Shown here in pieces: positions 1 through 9,495 of a stretch of DNA of 64,000 nt. A program made the translations under genes and the position numbers. Position 1 is the first letter of the stretch. Each line of letters begins with the position of its first letter. Source of the stretch: a candidate division Zixibacteria bacterium SM23_81. Its GTDB lineage: Bacteria; SM23-81. The stretch is from positions 1 to 64,000 of the forward strand of contig LJUY01000001.1 in assembly GCA_001304015.1 (NCBI GenBank), read 5' to 3'. The notes beneath the pieces were generated by a model that did not search any database, was not told where the DNA came from, and was given only the letters and a program-made list of their open reading frames with translations.

Positions 1-65
1 TTTCGGTGAGAGGTGAAAAGTGTGATCTGAATATAATTCAGATGACTCCCAAAGGGGAGGCCTCA

Positions 66-221
66 ATGAATATCAAGGGCATTCAGGCGACGGCTCTTCA
101 AAGCGATTCTATTCCAGTCAAAACAAGCACATCTCCACCGCCGCACCTGATGCCCCAGCCGTTAGATAGAGGATTCATAAAATCGAGAAAATTGTGCATA
201 TGGTTCCATTTGAATTCTTAA
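66..221 (+). CDS. possible small protein, 51 aa, unknown
   Basis: An ATG at 66 follows a good Shine-Dalgarno (GGGGAGG at about 54-60) and opens a 51-codon frame that runs past the start of the next gene. The product is Pro/Ser/Thr-rich in its middle (residues 20-35) and matches no family I recognise. It could be a real leader peptide, the stub of a host gene cut off by the accessory region, or chance. The ribosome-binding site is the only support. Confidence 0.25.
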   Translation: MNIKGIQATALQSDSIPVKTSTSPPPHLMPQPLDRGFIKSRKLCIWFHLNS

Positions 222-604
222 TAAGATGCCGTCCAGTATCTCAACAGACGCGGCATCGACAACGCCTTCGTGACTGGAAGGATTACGTGAAGCAGGAAGC
301 ACTCAAATATTGGCCTGCTGATCAAAATCCAGCTGAAGGACCCGTTTGCCTGACCTTGATATACCTTTATGAAGAGGCAGCTCTTGATGTTGATAACATT
401 ATTAAGCCAATACAGGATGCACTTGTCGGTATCACCTTTCAAGATGATACTATAGTTACTGACGTAATAGGTCGACGAAGACGTCTTGATGGTTCATTCG
501 ACCTTACTCATGCATCTTCAGTATTAATTGAAGGGTTCGAGATCGGTGGCGAGTTTGTTTATGTCCAAGTCGGCGATGCACCGCCGCAGGAGCAACTATT
601 ATGA
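200..604 (+). CDS. RusA-like Holliday junction resolvase
   Basis: RusA-family enzymes are small, metal-dependent homodimeric endonucleases that cleave four-way DNA junctions. The family signature is visible: a D-x-DN-x2-K-x3-DAL block (DVDNIIKPIQDAL) followed by DD-x2-V (DDTIV), giving the cluster of acidic residues that binds metal. Length (134 aa) fits the family. I chose ATG at 200; an in-frame GTG at 194 is possible and neither has a strong Shine-Dalgarno. The stop overlaps the next ATG by four bases (ATGA), so the two are probably translationally coupled. RusA proteins usually belong to prophages; here the partner is another nuclease, which points to an accessory or defence role. That role is inference. 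Confidence 0.75.
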   Translation: MVPFEFLIRCRPVSQQTRHRQRLRDWKDYVKQEALKYWPADQNPAEGPVCLTLIYLYEEAALDVDNIIKPIQDALVGITFQDDTIVTDVIGRRRRLDGSFDLTHASSVLIEGFEIGGEFVYVQVGDAPPQEQLL

Positions 605-1269
605 AAAACAATATTAAAGAAGCATATGATCGGAAGCTCCGTGAAGTGGCAGAGGATTATAAGTCTCGTGGTTATGAAGTTTTCATAGAGCCAAGCCCTA
701 GCGATCTTCCAGATTTCATGGCCGGTTTCCGACCAGATCTTGTAGCTCGAGGACCAAAAGACTCCGTCGTCGTAGAAATAAAGATTGGAACAAGTATAGC
801 CGCTTCAGAACAATTCCGGGAACTAGCAAGAAGAATTCAGCAGAATCCTGGTTGGCGATTCTCTCTTGTAGTGGTTGATACGCGTCAAGAAGAAGTTACA
901 CCTACTACGGAAGACCTTATAAATCAAGAAGATATTGAAAAGCGTATGGACCAAGCAGATCAACTTATCTCATCCAAAATGTACGATAATGCTCTCTTGC
1001 TACTCTGGACTTCGGTTGAGGCTCTACTTAGACACTTTGCTATTCGTGAAGGACTTCCTCTTGATCGACTACCTACATCTGCTTTAATCAAAGAGCTATA
1101 CTCACAGGGTGTTATTTCACGAGAAGATCTTGGCATTGCTCAGAAAGCACTCACTGCTCGTAATTCTGTTTTTCATGGATTTCAATCATCAGAACTCAAA
1201 GTTTATATCAAAGACATAGCGCAATTTGCCCGACGTCTCCTTAGTGAACTCAAATATGGTAAAAATTGA
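601..1269 (+). CDS. AHJR-type PD-(D/E)XK nuclease fused to a HEPN domain
   Basis: Residues 1-100 look like the 'AHJR-like' restriction-endonuclease fold (related to archaeal Holliday junction resolvases). A PD-(D/E)XK core is visible as Pro45-Asp46, then Glu59-Ile-Lys61 (VVVEIK). Residues 115-220 are helical and end in a HEPN signature R-x4-H (Arg187 to His192, RNSVFH), the usual catalytic motif of HEPN RNases. The start at 601 has AGGAG eight bases upstream and overlaps the stop of the RusA-like gene. One chain would therefore hold a DNA-nuclease-like and an RNase-like module. HEPN domains are common in defence and toxin proteins. Substrate and trigger are unknown. Confidence 0.7.
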   Translation: MKNNIKEAYDRKLREVAEDYKSRGYEVFIEPSPSDLPDFMAGFRPDLVARGPKDSVVVEIKIGTSIAASEQFRELARRIQQNPGWRFSLVVVDTRQEEVTPTTEDLINQEDIEKRMDQADQLISSKMYDNALLLLWTSVEALLRHFAIREGLPLDRLPTSALIKELYSQGVISREDLGIAQKALTARNSVFHGFQSSELKVYIKDIAQFARRLLSELKYGKN

Positions 1270-1404
1270 ATCCCTATCTAACCAGCTCATTCAGTTGACG
1301 GCGATCAAAAAAGAATTCTTAGAAGTCAAAACAAGCTCTGGCTCGCCGAAGACGTTGCGTCGACCGTTGAGTAAACGAAGTATAGTACAGAATTGAGGAT
1401 GAAT

Positions 1405-2058
1405 ATGAATCGGCGTATAAATGAGTTTATTTCGAAGATTGATGAACTCATTTCGAGGATTGGCCCTATTAAGTCAAGCTGGTACTCAGATATTGCGGGA
1501 AGCGGCTTCAAAATGAATGCGGAATATGAAGCTGTAATGACTGAGGCAATTTCACTAATAGAAACCATATATGGACGTGGGACTCCGCATTATCAACGGA
1601 TTCTTCATTTTTACAATGAAGGCCATCTGCACGCCCTGAAGAAAGTAGAGGGGCTGCTGATTGGAACAAAACGTAATATTGAATCGGGTATACTTGATGA
1701 ACTAACTTCACTTATTCTTATAGATATCAAAAAAGATTTCCTTGAAACAGCTGCTACACTGCTCGAAGAAAGCCAAAAAGATCCAGCAGCCGTTCTTGCT
1801 TGTATCGTCCTCGAGGATTCATTGAAGCGCCTTGCAAAACGCTCGGGCGTTGAAGATGCGCAAGATAAAGAAATGGGGATTACGGCCAGGAAGCTGCTAG
1901 CAGCGAAGGTAATAGAGAAATCTACAAATCAATCCATTCAGAGCTTCAAGAATCTTCGTAATGCTGCTCTTCATGCACAATGGGATGAGGTCTCTGCAGA
2001 GTCAGTTAACCAGCTACTGGCATTTCTACCCATATTCTTTGAGAAGCATAGACTCTAG
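1405..2058 (+). CDS. HEPN-domain protein, unknown function
   Basis: A 217-residue, mostly helical protein. The C-terminal third resembles that of the preceding gene: a helical bundle closing with R-x4-H (Arg185 to His190, RNAALH), as in HEPN RNases and the DUF4145-type group. The N-terminal 120 residues are not recognised. The start is ATG 1405 because GAGG (1395-1398) lies six bases before it; TTG 1393 and ATG 1399 are less well placed. The gap from the previous gene is about 135 bases and holds a TATAGT-like box near 1381, so it may have its own promoter. Confidence 0.6.
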   Translation: MNRRINEFISKIDELISRIGPIKSSWYSDIAGSGFKMNAEYEAVMTEAISLIETIYGRGTPHYQRILHFYNEGHLHALKKVEGLLIGTKRNIESGILDELTSLILIDIKKDFLETAATLLEESQKDPAAVLACIVLEDSLKRLAKRSGVEDAQDKEMGITARKLLAAKVIEKSTNQSIQSFKNLRNAALHAQWDEVSAESVNQLLAFLPIFFEKHRL

Positions 2059-2164
2059 TTGCAGCTTGAATGTTGTGTAATCTATTAAAATATGTGGATG
2101 ACAGTCGAATTAAGATTTTCTTTCAGGTCATGCTACGCCCAAAGCAGCTCAGCTAATGTAGAAG

Positions 2165-2280
2165 CTGTTAGCTAAATATCCATGCCTGTTGAAGCAAATT
2201 CGCGACAATTCCGCTGAATCAATTTCGATCTGCATTGCTTCTAATCAATTATTCCAAAACAGTATTGGATTTATAATCCA
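2165..2280 (+). promoter_or_regulatory. conserved promoter/operator region, copy A
   Basis: The stretch before the methyltransferase gene aligns without gaps with the stretch before the HNH gene (copy B, 9496-9610, offset 7,330). Over 2191-2280 I count about 60 of 90 identical bases. Best conserved are GAAGCAAATT (2191-2200) and the 3' end, TTGGATTTATAATCCA. The latter contains TATAAT (2272-2277) inside an inverted repeat (TGGATT, three bases, AATCCA), which looks like a -10 box covered by an operator. No good -35 is seen. Confidence 0.5.
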
Positions 2281-2303
2281 GTTGTGACTTGTTGAGGATA
2301 ACC

Positions 2304-5300
2304 ATGAGCCTAAACCTTGCCACATTCAGACAAGCGCTTGAAAGAACAAGGAGCGTTACAGAGTTCGGAGCACTTGTAAAGGTACTTGGCTTTGAAGTAG
2401 AAGACTATCCAGTTAATTACCTAGAAGACAGAGCATCTGAGCTCCACAAACGTGTGTTTCCTGTAGCTGATGGTTTATACCGTGTTGGAGAGTATCAAAC
2501 CTCATCGGGTACGGTATCTTTCTGGTCTGCTAATTTGTTGAGTTGGGATGAACATAGCGCTAAACGTGAAAGATATCGCCGCAGGATTACCAAAGCTCTT
2601 GTGGAGCTCGAGCCAGCAGGAGACCGCAAGTTTCTATTAGCATTAACCGCCGAAGGTATTAACGATATTGAGCTCGTTCTGCCCAGAGTTCGTGCAGACA
2701 AATCTTTCGGAACCATTCGTGCTGTCATAGATCGCCAAGAACCGACTAATCATCATCTACAGCTACTTCAAGATTTGGTAATGGCACCGGAGATGAGCCC
2801 AGTCAGTACCTTCAGGCTCTGGAGCGATGCTTTCAACGTTGAGAAGGTCGCTAAGCGGTTCTATCAAGAATTTAGAGAGTTGCACCAGAGAGTTCTTGAG
2901 ACACTTAAGCGATCAAACCGCAATGTAGCAATTATTCAGAATCCCGAAAACGAGGGTAAAGTCCGCCGCTATGTGACTCGCAACCTAGGGAGGGTTCTCT
3001 TCCTTTGGTTTCTTCAGTCGAAAGGTTGGTTAGACGGAGATCATAAGTATTTCGTCAATCTATACGAGAGACGCTGCAGGGGGCGGGATGACCACAACTT
3101 TTTCCGAGACACCCTAATTCTATTATTCTTTAAGGCATTAGCCCAAGATAAAACCCAACGATGTGAAGCAGCTAAAGCACTAGGGGAGGTACCTTTCTTA
3201 AATGGCGGCTTGTTTCTACAGAGTCGTTTCGAGGATGAGTTGTATGGAGAAGATCGTAAGAATATAGAAATTGACCTACCGAACAATCTCTTTGATCCTC
3301 GCCAGCATTCCTCTGAATCTCCAACTGTCCTGGGATTGCTGCGAAGTTATCGGTTCACAACGAGAGAATCCACACCTGATGACCAGTCGTTGGATCCCGA
3401 TCCTGAGCTGCTCGGCAAGGTCTTTGAGAATCTTAATGAGGAAGGTGTTCGTGCCAAAACAGGAACCTTCTATACACCTAGAGAAGTCGTCCGCTTCATG
3501 TGCCAAGAAGCTTTAGATGGCTATCTGGCAAAAAAAACTGGCTTCACCAAAGAGGATTTCAATTGGTTACGCGCTGAAGCCATCGATCCATCTTTGAGTG
3601 ATCGGCGACTCACCATTGCTGAACGAAAAAGGATTGAAGATGCACTAGATTCAGTGACAGTTTGTGATCCTGCTGTTGGTTCGGGAGCTTTTCCAGTAGG
3701 CATGATGCAAGAGATTCTGCTTCTCAAACAGGGTCTTTTCCAGAGTACTGATGTGGTTGTTGACATCGGTGGACAACAGATGGCAGAGTGGAAGGAGCAT
3801 ATCATCACGAACTGTCTCTATGGAGTTGATATCAATCCAGAAGCGATCGAAATTTGTCATTTAAGGCTTTGGCTATCCTTGGTTATTGATGCTAATGAGC
3901 CAGTACCTCTTCCAAACCTTGACTTCCGGTTTGTAGCTGGAGACAGTCTAGTTGACCGAATCGGAACTGAGCCGCTGCTTGATAGTCTGCCCCGGCACAC
4001 TATTCAGAGTGAACTTGGGCTCGGAAATCTCGGTGCACTCCCTGCGATAGAAGAAGAGATTAGAATTTTGCGTGAGGAGTTCACAAAGACCGATACTCCT
4101 TCTTCTGCTCGTCGACTCCGTGAGCGAATTAAGAACAAACAGATTAGAGCCCTTAAGATCCAGATTGATGTTTTGCGAGAGAATCATGAGCGTGCCCTTA
4201 AAAATGCCCTAGAGAACATCAAACGACTTGAGTCACTCGGTGCTAATAGGCGGGGCTTACGAACCGAAGAAAAAAAGGTTTCGAAACTGGAGAGCAACCT
4301 GAAGTTCCTTACAGAGCTTCGGGCTAGTCTTGACCCATGGGCACCATATAAGAAACCCTTTCTGTGGCCTTTGGAATTTCCTGAAATCTTCGAGGAGGGT
4401 GGATTCGATGTCGTTGTTGCTAATCCGCCCTATGTTCGTCAGGAGTCTTTGTCAGAAAAAGACCAATTAACCTATCAACAGGCTTACTCCTCTATCTTTA
4501 AGGGCACAGCAGATTTACTAGTTTTCTTCTACGGCCGCGCAATTCAGATCCTTAGGACAGGTGGGAATCTGAGCTTCATTACTAGCAACAAGTTCATGCG
4601 TGCAGGCTACGGTGATGGTATCAGGGAGTATTTACCCTCACATCTCAAGATTGAACATTTTATTGATTTTGGAGATCTCCCAGTATTTGATGCTGCTGCC
4701 TATCCTGCTATTCTTGTTGGGACCAAGGAGGCGTCGTCAGATTGCGGAGTATGCCAGATCGCTGATCTCTCGCATGTCATTAGACGTAGGATTGCGGAAA
4801 AGAGTATCCCTGCAAACGTAACCAGTGTGCGCGAAGAGCTAGAGAATCTTCGTATTTTGCTCGATGATGCTGGCATTAAAGACTTCCCTCAACTTCTGCT
4901 TCGCAAAAGGGGCTGGATCCTTGAGGATTCACAACTGATTTCACTTTTCGACAGGCTCATGCAAATGGGGACACCTTTCGGAAAGTTCGTGAAGGGAAAT
5001 ATGTATAGAGGCATTGTGACTGGGCTTAACGAAGCATTTGTAATAAATCAGGAGAAACGAAACGAGTTGAGCGCCATGGATCCAAAAAGCTCAGAGTTGA
5101 TAAAGCCATGGTTGAGGGGGAGAGATATAAAGCGTTGGAAAGCTGAGTGGCCGGGGCTCTATGTAATCTTCACTCGGCACGGAACGCAAATAGAAAGATA
5201 CTCAGCGATAGAATCTTACTTAGAGCAATGGAAAGATAAGCTAAGACCGAAGAAGAAATCCGGTGATAAAGGACCTGGGAGAAAGCCTGGAAGCTATAAA

Positions 5301-5768
5301 TGGTTTGAAATTCAAGATAGTATTGAGTATTACGAGGAGTTTGAGAAACCTAAGCTTATATGGTCTACGATTAGTTCAGAATCTAGGTTTCTATTTGACG
5401 AAGAAAAGTACTATACAAATCAAAAATGTTATATAGTCACTGGTATTCCTTCCTGGGTTGTGCCTTTGCTGAACTCAGATGTATTTTTTGTCCTTGCTGC
5501 AGCTACTTCGCTCACTAGACTTCAAAACTATTTTTACGAATGGGAACGTAAGTATATGTGCCGGCTCCCAATCGTGACTCCACCACAAGAGATACAAGAT
5601 CGTTTATCGGAAATTGAATTGGAGCTTCGAAACTCGCATAACTCTCAACTTGAGAAAGAAGCGAATGCCATTGCGAAAGAAGTCTATGGAATATTAAAAG
5701 AGGAGTCAAAACTCCTTACACAATGGAAAGAACGACGTCGTTTTTCGAAAGGATCAATGAGGAGTTAA
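2304..5768 (+). CDS. Eco57I-class N6-adenine DNA methyltransferase (large, restriction/defence type)
   Basis: A 1,155-residue protein. The N-terminal 370 residues are a helical region I cannot name. The catalytic core then shows GTFYTP (about residue 387), SAM-binding motif I DPAVGSGAF (about 455), motif II YGVDINPEAI, and the catalytic NPPY (about 706), which marks N6-adenine methylation. A charged helical insertion separates motifs II and IV. The C-terminal third probably recognises DNA. Architecture and size recall PglX, DrmMI and type IIG enzymes, but no nuclease motif is evident. ATG 2304 is chosen over TTG 2289 because GAGG (2294-2297) is six bases upstream. The helicase gene starts seven bases after the stop, so they form an operon. 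It may protect self DNA by methylation, recognise targets, or both. Confidence 0.88.
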   Translation: MSLNLATFRQALERTRSVTEFGALVKVLGFEVEDYPVNYLEDRASELHKRVFPVADGLYRVGEYQTSSGTVSFWSANLLSWDEHSAKRERYRRRITKALVELEPAGDRKFLLALTAEGINDIELVLPRVRADKSFGTIRAVIDRQEPTNHHLQLLQDLVMAPEMSPVSTFRLWSDAFNVEKVAKRFYQEFRELHQRVLETLKRSNRNVAIIQNPENEGKVRRYVTRNLGRVLFLWFLQSKGWLDGDHKYFVNLYERRCRGRDDHNFFRDTLILLFFKALAQDKTQRCEAAKALGEVPFLNGGLFLQSRFEDELYGEDRKNIEIDLPNNLFDPRQHSSESPTVLGLLRSYRFTTRESTPDDQSLDPDPELLGKVFENLNEEGVRAKTGTFYTPREVVRFMCQEALDGYLAKKTGFTKEDFNWLRAEAIDPSLSDRRLTIAERKRIEDALDSVTVCDPAVGSGAFPVGMMQEILLLKQGLFQSTDVVVDIGGQQMAEWKEHIITNCLYGVDINPEAIEICHLRLWLSLVIDANEPVPLPNLDFRFVAGDSLVDRIGTEPLLDSLPRHTIQSELGLGNLGALPAIEEEIRILREEFTKTDTPSSARRLRERIKNKQIRALKIQIDVLRENHERALKNALENIKRLESLGANRRGLRTEEKKVSKLESNLKFLTELRASLDPWAPYKKPFLWPLEFPEIFEEGGFDVVVANPPYVRQESLSEKDQLTYQQAYSSIFKGTADLLVFFYGRAIQILRTGGNLSFITSNKFMRAGYGDGIREYLPSHLKIEHFIDFGDLPVFDAAAYPAILVGTKEASSDCGVCQIADLSHVIRRRIAEKSIPANVTSVREELENLRILLDDAGIKDFPQLLLRKRGWILEDSQLISLFDRLMQMGTPFGKFVKGNMYRGIVTGLNEAFVINQEKRNELSAMDPKSSELIKPWLRGRDIKRWKAEWPGLYVIFTRHGTQIERYSAIESYLEQWKDKLRPKKKSGDKGPGRKPGSYKWFEIQDSIEYYEEFEKPKLIWSTISSESRFLFDEEKYYTNQKCYIVTGIPSWVVPLLNSDVFFVLAAATSLTRLQNYFYEWERKYMCRLPIVTPPQEIQDRLSEIELELRNSHNSQLEKEANAIAKEVYGILKEESKLLTQWKERRRFSKGSMRS

Positions 5769-5775
5769 AGATACA

Positions 5776-8700
5776 ATGGATAACAAGTTGGCAGCGACTC
5801 ATACCTTCGTCGCAAACGATGAACTCACCGGAACTATGCTCCATGTACTAGCCTCCACTCTTGAAAAAGTAAAACCAGACAGAGTCTGTATTGCTACAGC
5901 TTATCTGACACCAGAAGGATTTCGAGCCATCCAGAGAGGCCTCGAACCGGTCAAGCATGTACAGCTTCTGCTTGGCGAGCGGCCCTTCTTCACTCGAAGG
6001 GGTCCGGGTGAAATCCTCCAAGAAGGAGATGAAGAACTCCGCGGCCCGGTTGAGACCATCAGTTGGTTTGAATTCCTTGAGGGAAAGATTCCATGGGTTT
6101 TGATGAATCACGAAGAACGTAAAAAGCTCCTTGGTGAAGAAGGCGAGGAGGCATTCGAGGCCCGACGACAGTTCAACCTAGAATCCTGGCATAAGGTTCA
6201 AGACTTGGTGAGATTTCTTGAACGAAGTGGAGTCGAGGTTCGACGGTTTCTGGGAGACAAAGTTGGAGAGGTTGAAGACGGAAAAGTACTAGATACTTAC
6301 ACAGCTCCTAACGTTCATTTGCATGCAAAGGTTTATCTTCTTAGGGAAAAGTCTGTATCATATGGTGTCGTGGGGAGCAGTAATCTCACAAAGGGAGGTC
6401 TTGAAGGTAATATCGAGGCTAATTTGATCACTACTGATTCGGGTACTACTAACCAGTTGGAGGGTTGGTTTGAACGCAAGTGGGATCAAGGTCAAGAATG
6501 CCGTGAGGAACTTATCCATCGGCTAGAAGAGTGTGTTCTTTTCGGAAGACGCTTTACTCCCTGGCAGGTGTTCCTCAAAGCTCTCCACACAGCTTACGGG
6601 CGCTTTCTTGGGCTAGGGCTCTCTGAAGGAATCGCAGATAAACTGGCAACCTTCCAACAGGAAGGCGTTAGCCGTGCCGTAGAGCTCTTGGAGAGACACT
6701 GGGGTGCGATGGTCTGCGATTCCGTAGGGCTAGGGAAAACCTACACTGGGCTCGGCATCCTTAAAGAATACCTTGCCAGACGCAAAGGAAATATCAAGGC
6801 ACTGGTCGTATGCCCTGCTCAACTTAAGAATAACTGGAGCCATGACAAGCTTCGCACATGGGGAATTCCTGGTGAGATGGTGTCGATGGAGGCTCTTCGC
6901 CAACTGGTCGATTTTGAAGAGGTGGAAGATCAGGCTCGAAAGCGCAAATTGGAGCGACGTCTTCGTCGCCTCCAAAAATACGATATTGTCTTAGTAGATG
7001 AAAGTCACAATTTCCGCAACCCAGGCACCAAGCAGTACCGGGGTCTAATGGAGGTCATGAGGGGAGGTGTGAAGCAGGATAAGCGTTTAGTTCTAATAAC
7101 TGCCACGCCCATCAACAATAGTCTTTGGGACCTATATCATCAGCTGATGCTGATCACTCGCGGAGACAACAGTTGGTACGCAGGTCGTGGTCCTGTAGGG
7201 AATTTAGAAGGAACTTTCCGCCAGCTTGAGAAAGAGGGTGGTGGACCTGGTCTCCTCAATACTATGCTTCTCACCTTAGTCCGGAGAACGCGCCACGACA
7301 TCCGTCAGCGGCAGGAGGCAGGTGAGCCGATGGAGATTAATGGAAAACCGCTGGTTTTCCCTGAACATGAGATCCCCGAGGCTCTGCAATATAGCCTTAT
7401 TGACCTTTATGGTGGCATCTATAAGGATGTGCTCGAGACGCTTAGTAACTTGAACTTTAGTATTTATAACCTGGAGCGTTACGGTATCCCTGCGGATACC
7501 GAAGATGCAAAGAAAGAGCAAGAGAGAGCGATCAAGCGAAACGAGAGCTTCATTGGAATTCTACGCACTATCTATCTGAAGCGAATGGAAAGTTCCATTG
7601 CCGCCTTATTAAGCAGCGTAAGCCAGCAGGCAATCTATCTGGATATTTTTTTGAAGCTCCTGGAAGAGGGAAAGATATTACGCCCTAAGAGCAGGGATCG
7701 GATGAAGATTATTCTCGGTGGACATCTAACGGATGATCTGCTTGAAGAACGAGGTGGTGAGGAGCGGCTCAAGAAATTGATAGAGTCTCTGCCAAAAGTT
7801 GATCGAAGCAGCTATAGGTACGATGAGCTATCGCGTGATGTAAAAGCTGATAGCGATGCACTGAGATCAATGGTTAGCAAGATTGAGACGATTCTTAAGG
7901 ATGGAGAGGGCTATCAAGATCCAAAGGTAGAGACTTTGCGCAACCTTTTAGAATCCCTGCCAGAATACGATAGGCATGGTATTCCGACCAGGATCGTTAT
8001 TTTTACCAATTTCAAGGATACAGCACGCCACATCTTTCGGAAGCTCGGCGGGCCGGATCGAGAGCAGTGGCGCCGTCAGTTCTATGTCCGGAGCAATCTT
8101 CGCAGACAACCTTGGATGTCGCTGCTCACCGGTGATGACGATCCCAACCGGCGATACAGGATCATGAGCCATTTTGCACCCTTAGCCACATTCAGAGAAG
8201 ACGAAGAGCTTGATGATCCCATTTTGCAGGAACAGATAGAACCTTTTCGAGAAGAACCTATTGACATCTTAATAGCGACCGACGTATTAAGTGAAGGTCA
8301 AAACCTCCAGGATGCACAGTTCTTAGTGAACTATGATCTGCACTGGAATCCGGTGAGGATGATCCAAAGGGGGGGGCGCATCGACAGACTATTCTCCCCA
8401 CACGACAGGGTATATATTTACAATATGATGCCGGAGAAAGGACTGGAAGACCTCCTCAAGCTGGTCAAGCGGCTGCAAAAGAGAATTCAGAATATTGATG
8501 CCACAGTTGGTCTTGATGCATCGGTTTTAGGCGAAGTGATTGAAGAGCGGGCTTTAGATGATTTAGTTGCTATCCGAAGTGGTGGGGCTGAAGCAGACAG
8601 GGTCTATCTCGAAGGAGAAAAGCGTCAGAATTTCGACGATGCTCTTGATCAGCTTCGCGTATATATTGATATGGTGCGCGAGCTTGGAACCGAAGAAGTT

Positions 8701-9363
8701 CGGCAAGTTCCAGATGGTATCTACAGTGTTAAGAAAGGCAAAAAACCAGGCGTTTTTTTGATGCTTAAGATGCCTGAAGAATTCGGTGGGCAGGTGTTCT
8801 GGAGATTCTACGCGGCTGACAAGTCTCCGGTTATAGGCTCAGCGGTAGAGATAGTTCAGCATATCGCCGCGAATCGAGATATTTTGCGGGCTGAAATCCC
8901 TGAGGGTAGGAATCCATTCGAGCAGCTAATTGAGCCTCTGAAGAAAGCAATCCCAGAGTTATCGCAAGAGTATCGACGTACACGCTCAGCTCAAGATCCA
9001 GGGAAGCTGGTGCGACGCGTGCGACAATGGCTTCAGGTATCCGAGGTTGAAGAGGCGATACCCGAATTGGCAGAGAAATTTCATAAATGGTGTGGTCAAC
9101 ACCATCCCGATGATCTGCTGCGGCGAGAAGACAGCGTTCAGGATGCATACCGGGCACTCAATGTTGTTCCGGATAATGATATGGCTATCCAAGCCCTGAA
9201 GGATCTCTGGGTCGCGCTAGAGACCAAGGGCCTCGATCGTCCTTTACCACGCCCTGATAGCCGTGAGCCGTCAGAAAAGGACCTGCAGCTGATTTGTTGG
9301 GAATGGGTGATACCAGAGTCAGGTAAAGTACCGAAATCTCCAAATGAAAGTGAGCATTCTTGA
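5776..9363 (+). CDS. PLD-family nuclease fused to SNF2-type helicase
   Basis: A 1,195-residue fusion. Residues 1-240 are a phospholipase-D/NgoFVII-like nuclease with one HxK...GSxN half-site (HAK near 183, GSSNLT near 200). From about residue 290 an SF2/SNF2 engine follows: Walker A in VGLGKT (near 318), DESH (near 408), TATP (motif III), a long helical insertion, ATDVLSEGQNLQ (motif V) and QRGGRIDR (motif VI, near 865). The last 250 residues are unassigned. GAGGAG (5758-5763) overlaps the stop of the methyltransferase gene. Pairing with a methyltransferase suggests ATP-driven restriction of unmethylated DNA. DISARM splits PLD and SNF2 functions between proteins; here they are one chain. The function is inferred from domains. 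Confidence 0.85.
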   Translation: MDNKLAATHTFVANDELTGTMLHVLASTLEKVKPDRVCIATAYLTPEGFRAIQRGLEPVKHVQLLLGERPFFTRRGPGEILQEGDEELRGPVETISWFEFLEGKIPWVLMNHEERKKLLGEEGEEAFEARRQFNLESWHKVQDLVRFLERSGVEVRRFLGDKVGEVEDGKVLDTYTAPNVHLHAKVYLLREKSVSYGVVGSSNLTKGGLEGNIEANLITTDSGTTNQLEGWFERKWDQGQECREELIHRLEECVLFGRRFTPWQVFLKALHTAYGRFLGLGLSEGIADKLATFQQEGVSRAVELLERHWGAMVCDSVGLGKTYTGLGILKEYLARRKGNIKALVVCPAQLKNNWSHDKLRTWGIPGEMVSMEALRQLVDFEEVEDQARKRKLERRLRRLQKYDIVLVDESHNFRNPGTKQYRGLMEVMRGGVKQDKRLVLITATPINNSLWDLYHQLMLITRGDNSWYAGRGPVGNLEGTFRQLEKEGGGPGLLNTMLLTLVRRTRHDIRQRQEAGEPMEINGKPLVFPEHEIPEALQYSLIDLYGGIYKDVLETLSNLNFSIYNLERYGIPADTEDAKKEQERAIKRNESFIGILRTIYLKRMESSIAALLSSVSQQAIYLDIFLKLLEEGKILRPKSRDRMKIILGGHLTDDLLEERGGEERLKKLIESLPKVDRSSYRYDELSRDVKADSDALRSMVSKIETILKDGEGYQDPKVETLRNLLESLPEYDRHGIPTRIVIFTNFKDTARHIFRKLGGPDREQWRRQFYVRSNLRRQPWMSLLTGDDDPNRRYRIMSHFAPLATFREDEELDDPILQEQIEPFREEPIDILIATDVLSEGQNLQDAQFLVNYDLHWNPVRMIQRGGRIDRLFSPHDRVYIYNMMPEKGLEDLLKLVKRLQKRIQNIDATVGLDASVLGEVIEERALDDLVAIRSGGAEADRVYLEGEKRQNFDDALDQLRVYIDMVRELGTEEVRQVPDGIYSVKKGKKPGVFLMLKMPEEFGGQVFWRFYAADKSPVIGSAVEIVQHIAANRDILRAEIPEGRNPFEQLIEPLKKAIPELSQEYRRTRSAQDPGKLVRRVRQWLQVSEVEEAIPELAEKFHKWCGQHHPDDLLRREDSVQDAYRALNVVPDNDMAIQALKDLWVALETKGLDRPLPRPDSREPSEKDLQLICWEWVIPESGKVPKSPNESEHS

Positions 9364-9495
9364 TGTAACATAGATCCAAAAGAGCTTCAGCGCAACTGCA
9401 GTAAAGCGCGTGCAATCGGAATCCCAAAGCGATTGTGGTTGGGATCCATAAGCTCGGTTGGTTGCCTCGCTATCCCGTGGTAGGTTACGTCCAGA
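9364..9495. other. gene-free stretch after the helicase
   Basis: No credible gene, tRNA or strong hairpin is visible here. It follows the helicase stop and leads into promoter copy B. The methyltransferase-helicase transcript has no clear intrinsic terminator in this gap. Confidence 0.4.

Noticed and set aside
2304-9363. Complete DISARM or BREX locus
   Set aside because: The methyltransferase, SNF2 and PLD parts are suggestive, but no DrmA, DrmB, PglZ, BrxC or similar gene is present within the window.
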